Source of the DNA: Streptomyces sp. NRRL F-5727
GTDB taxonomy: Bacteria > Actinomycetota > Actinomycetes > Streptomycetales > Streptomycetaceae
Length of the DNA stretch: 64,000 nucleotides
NCBI RefSeq assembly: GCF_000719555.1
Contig: NZ_JOGX01000013.1
Span: forward strand, 1 to 64,000
Reading direction: 5' to 3'
The notes below the pieces were generated by a model. That model searched no databases and was not told the DNA's origin. It saw nothing but the letters and a program-made list of their open reading frames with translations. Of the stretch, positions 63,041 to 64,000 are shown in pieces (the stretch's first letter is position 1; the number at the start of each line of letters is the position of its first letter). Both the position numbers and the translations under genes were made by a program.

Positions 63041-63517
63041 ATGACTGCGCAGATGCATGTCCCGTCTCTGCTGTCCCGGGCGGGAGCCGTCTCGGCTCTC
63101 ACCCTCGCCGCCGTCGGCGGCACGCTCCTCGCACCGGGAGCGGCACCCGAAGCCCAGGCAGCCACCACGCACGCGACGAAGGCACTCAACGTCGCCGCGG
63201 CCAAGAAGGGCGCGCCCTACCGGTACGGCTCGGCGGGTCCCACCCGCTTCGACTGCTCCGGGCTCACGCTCTACGCGTACAAGAAGGCGGGCAAGTCGCT
63301 GCCCCGCACCGCGCAGCAGCAGTACAACAAGACCCGGCACATCTCCGCCTCCAGCCGGCAGAAGGGCGACCTGGTCTTCTTCCACTCCGGCGGCCGGGTC
63401 TACCACGTGGGGATCTACGCCGGCAGCGGCAAGATCTGGCATTCGCCCAAGACGGGGTCCTGGGTGAAGCTCGACAAGATCTGGACCTCGAAGGTCTACT
63501 ACGGCCGCGTGCGCTGA
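63041..63517 (+). CDS. secreted NlpC/P60 peptidoglycan hydrolase
   Basis: 158 residues. Signal peptide with cleavage after AEAQA (residue 40). NlpC/P60 domain with catalytic Cys72 (RFDCSGLT), His122 (YHVGIYAG) and third residue His134 (IWHSP). It cuts stem peptides of the cell wall outside the cell. It has no LysM, SH3 or other binding domain. AAGGG lies 7 nt before ATG 63041. Expression is probably controlled by the c-di-AMP riboswitch directly upstream. Confidence 0.93.
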   Translation: MTAQMHVPSLLSRAGAVSALTLAAVGGTLLAPGAAPEAQAATTHATKALNVAAAKKGAPYRYGSAGPTRFDCSGLTLYAYKKAGKSLPRTAQQQYNKTRHISASSRQKGDLVFFHSGGRVYHVGIYAGSGKIWHSPKTGSWVKLDKIWTSKVYYGRVR

Positions 63518-63523
63518 CCCACC

Positions 63524-63582
63524 GGCGCCTGCGGCCGTCCCCAGGGTGCGGTGGCGCCGCCGCACCCCGCACCGCAGGCGCC
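63524..63582 (+). terminator. nested hairpin terminator after NlpC/P60 gene
   Basis: Outer arms of 11 bp (63524-63534 and 63572-63582) enclose an inner 7-bp hairpin (63545-63551 and 63560-63566), starting 7 nt after the stop codon. Confidence 0.75.
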
Positions 63583-63615
63583 TCGGTCGTCCGCGCCGGA
63601 GTCCGACCGGATCCC

Positions 63616-63621
63616 TAGGAT
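63616..63621 (+). promoter_or_regulatory. -10 box for leaderless deaminase-like gene
   Basis: TAGGAT lies six bases before ATG 63628 and matches the Streptomyces -10 consensus, so transcription probably starts at or next to the start codon. No ribosome site is present. Confidence 0.55.
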
Positions 63622-63627
63622 GCGGCG

Positions 63628-64000
63628 ATGACTCTCGATCAAGCTCTTGTCGACGCCGCCATCGCGCAGGCGGACCGCCGCTGGTCCCCCGAGGAGCCGG
63701 GCGGGGCCGCCGCCGTCCGTCTGGACGACGGGCGGATTCTGACCAGCGTCGGCCTCGACAACATCCACGGCAGCGTCGCCCTCTGCCAGGAGACCGGCGC
63801 GTACTGCCAGGCGTACACCCTGAACCGCCGGGTGACCGCGTCCGTCTGCGTCTTCCGCGATCCCGAGGACGGCCGGTACGTCATCCTGCCGCCGTGCGGC
63901 GTCTGCCAGGAACGGCTCGCGCTCTGGGGGCCCGACGTCGAGGTCGGCGTACCCGACCCCGAGGACCCGACCCGCTGGGTGGCGCACCGGCTCGCCGAGC
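63628..64000 (+). CDS. cytidine/blasticidin deaminase-like protein (partial, cut by window end)
   Basis: 124 residues are visible and the gene runs past the window. Cytidine deaminase zinc site: ALCQETGAYC with ligand Cys53 and catalytic Glu55, and PPCGVCQE with ligands Cys90 and Cys93. The usual (H/C)AE motif is CQE here. It probably deaminates a nucleoside or related base in the cytoplasm; substrate cannot be told. Confidence 0.85.
   Translation, partial: MTLDQALVDAAIAQADRRWSPEEPGGAAAVRLDDGRILTSVGLDNIHGSVALCQETGAYCQAYTLNRRVTASVCVFRDPEDGRYVILPPCGVCQERLALWGPDVEVGVPDPEDPTRWVAHRLAE

Overview
The window is a high-GC chromosomal segment of a Streptomyces or close relative. Evidence: strong G/C bias at third codon positions, frequent GTG starts and leaderless starts, an actinobacterial mce operon, MurT/GatD, a c-di-AMP (ydaO-type) riboswitch before an NlpC/P60 gene, and several Streptomyces-style exported proteins. 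No rRNA, tRNA, CRISPR array, insertion sequence or prophage was recognised; it reads as ordinary chromosome with some accessory islands.

Layout. 1-5 kb: a G-rich tandem repeat, a flavin oxidoreductase, an MltG-like lytic transglycosylase, a 19-residue hydrophobic microprotein with its own terminator, and an ABC exporter divergent from a MarR regulator. 5-14 kb: a fused FAD/Fe-S oxidase of the D-lactate/glycolate dehydrogenase type, then three ABC exporter half-transporters, the last two translationally coupled and carrying complementary ATPase-site lesions. 14-21 kb: a membrane hydrolase, a Ski2-like helicase, thioesterase II, an Rnl5-type RNA ligase, a DUF6011 protein, glutathione peroxidase and a PrmC-like methyltransferase.

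21.4-33.4 kb: a 13-gene minus-strand mce operon (ATPase, two YrbE permeases, MceA-F, four Mce-associated proteins) in which most genes are joined by 4-nt overlaps, suggesting one lipid-import machine made from one transcript. Divergent from it are three exported proteins of unknown function, one with a DUF6801-like domain, then a PucR regulator and a cytochrome P450.

40-52 kb: VOC protein, beta-propeller phytase, acyl-CoA dehydrogenase with a TetR-type operator beside a TetR gene, peptide deformylase, MurT-GatD (lipid II amidation), phosphofructokinase, CtaG-like protein, PRC-barrel protein, DUF3048 lipoprotein and PlsC-like acyltransferase. 52-64 kb: secreted tripeptidyl aminopeptidase, a ureABCFGD operon without ureE, a TetR gene divergent from a membrane protein, an orphan Phd-type antitoxin divergent from a ClpP homologue that has lost two catalytic triad residues, the riboswitch plus secreted NlpC/P60 protein, and a deaminase-like gene cut by the window edge.

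The points most worth following are the Phd/degenerate-ClpP pair, the asymmetric ABC exporter, the 19-residue microprotein, and the mce operon with its divergent exported-protein cluster.
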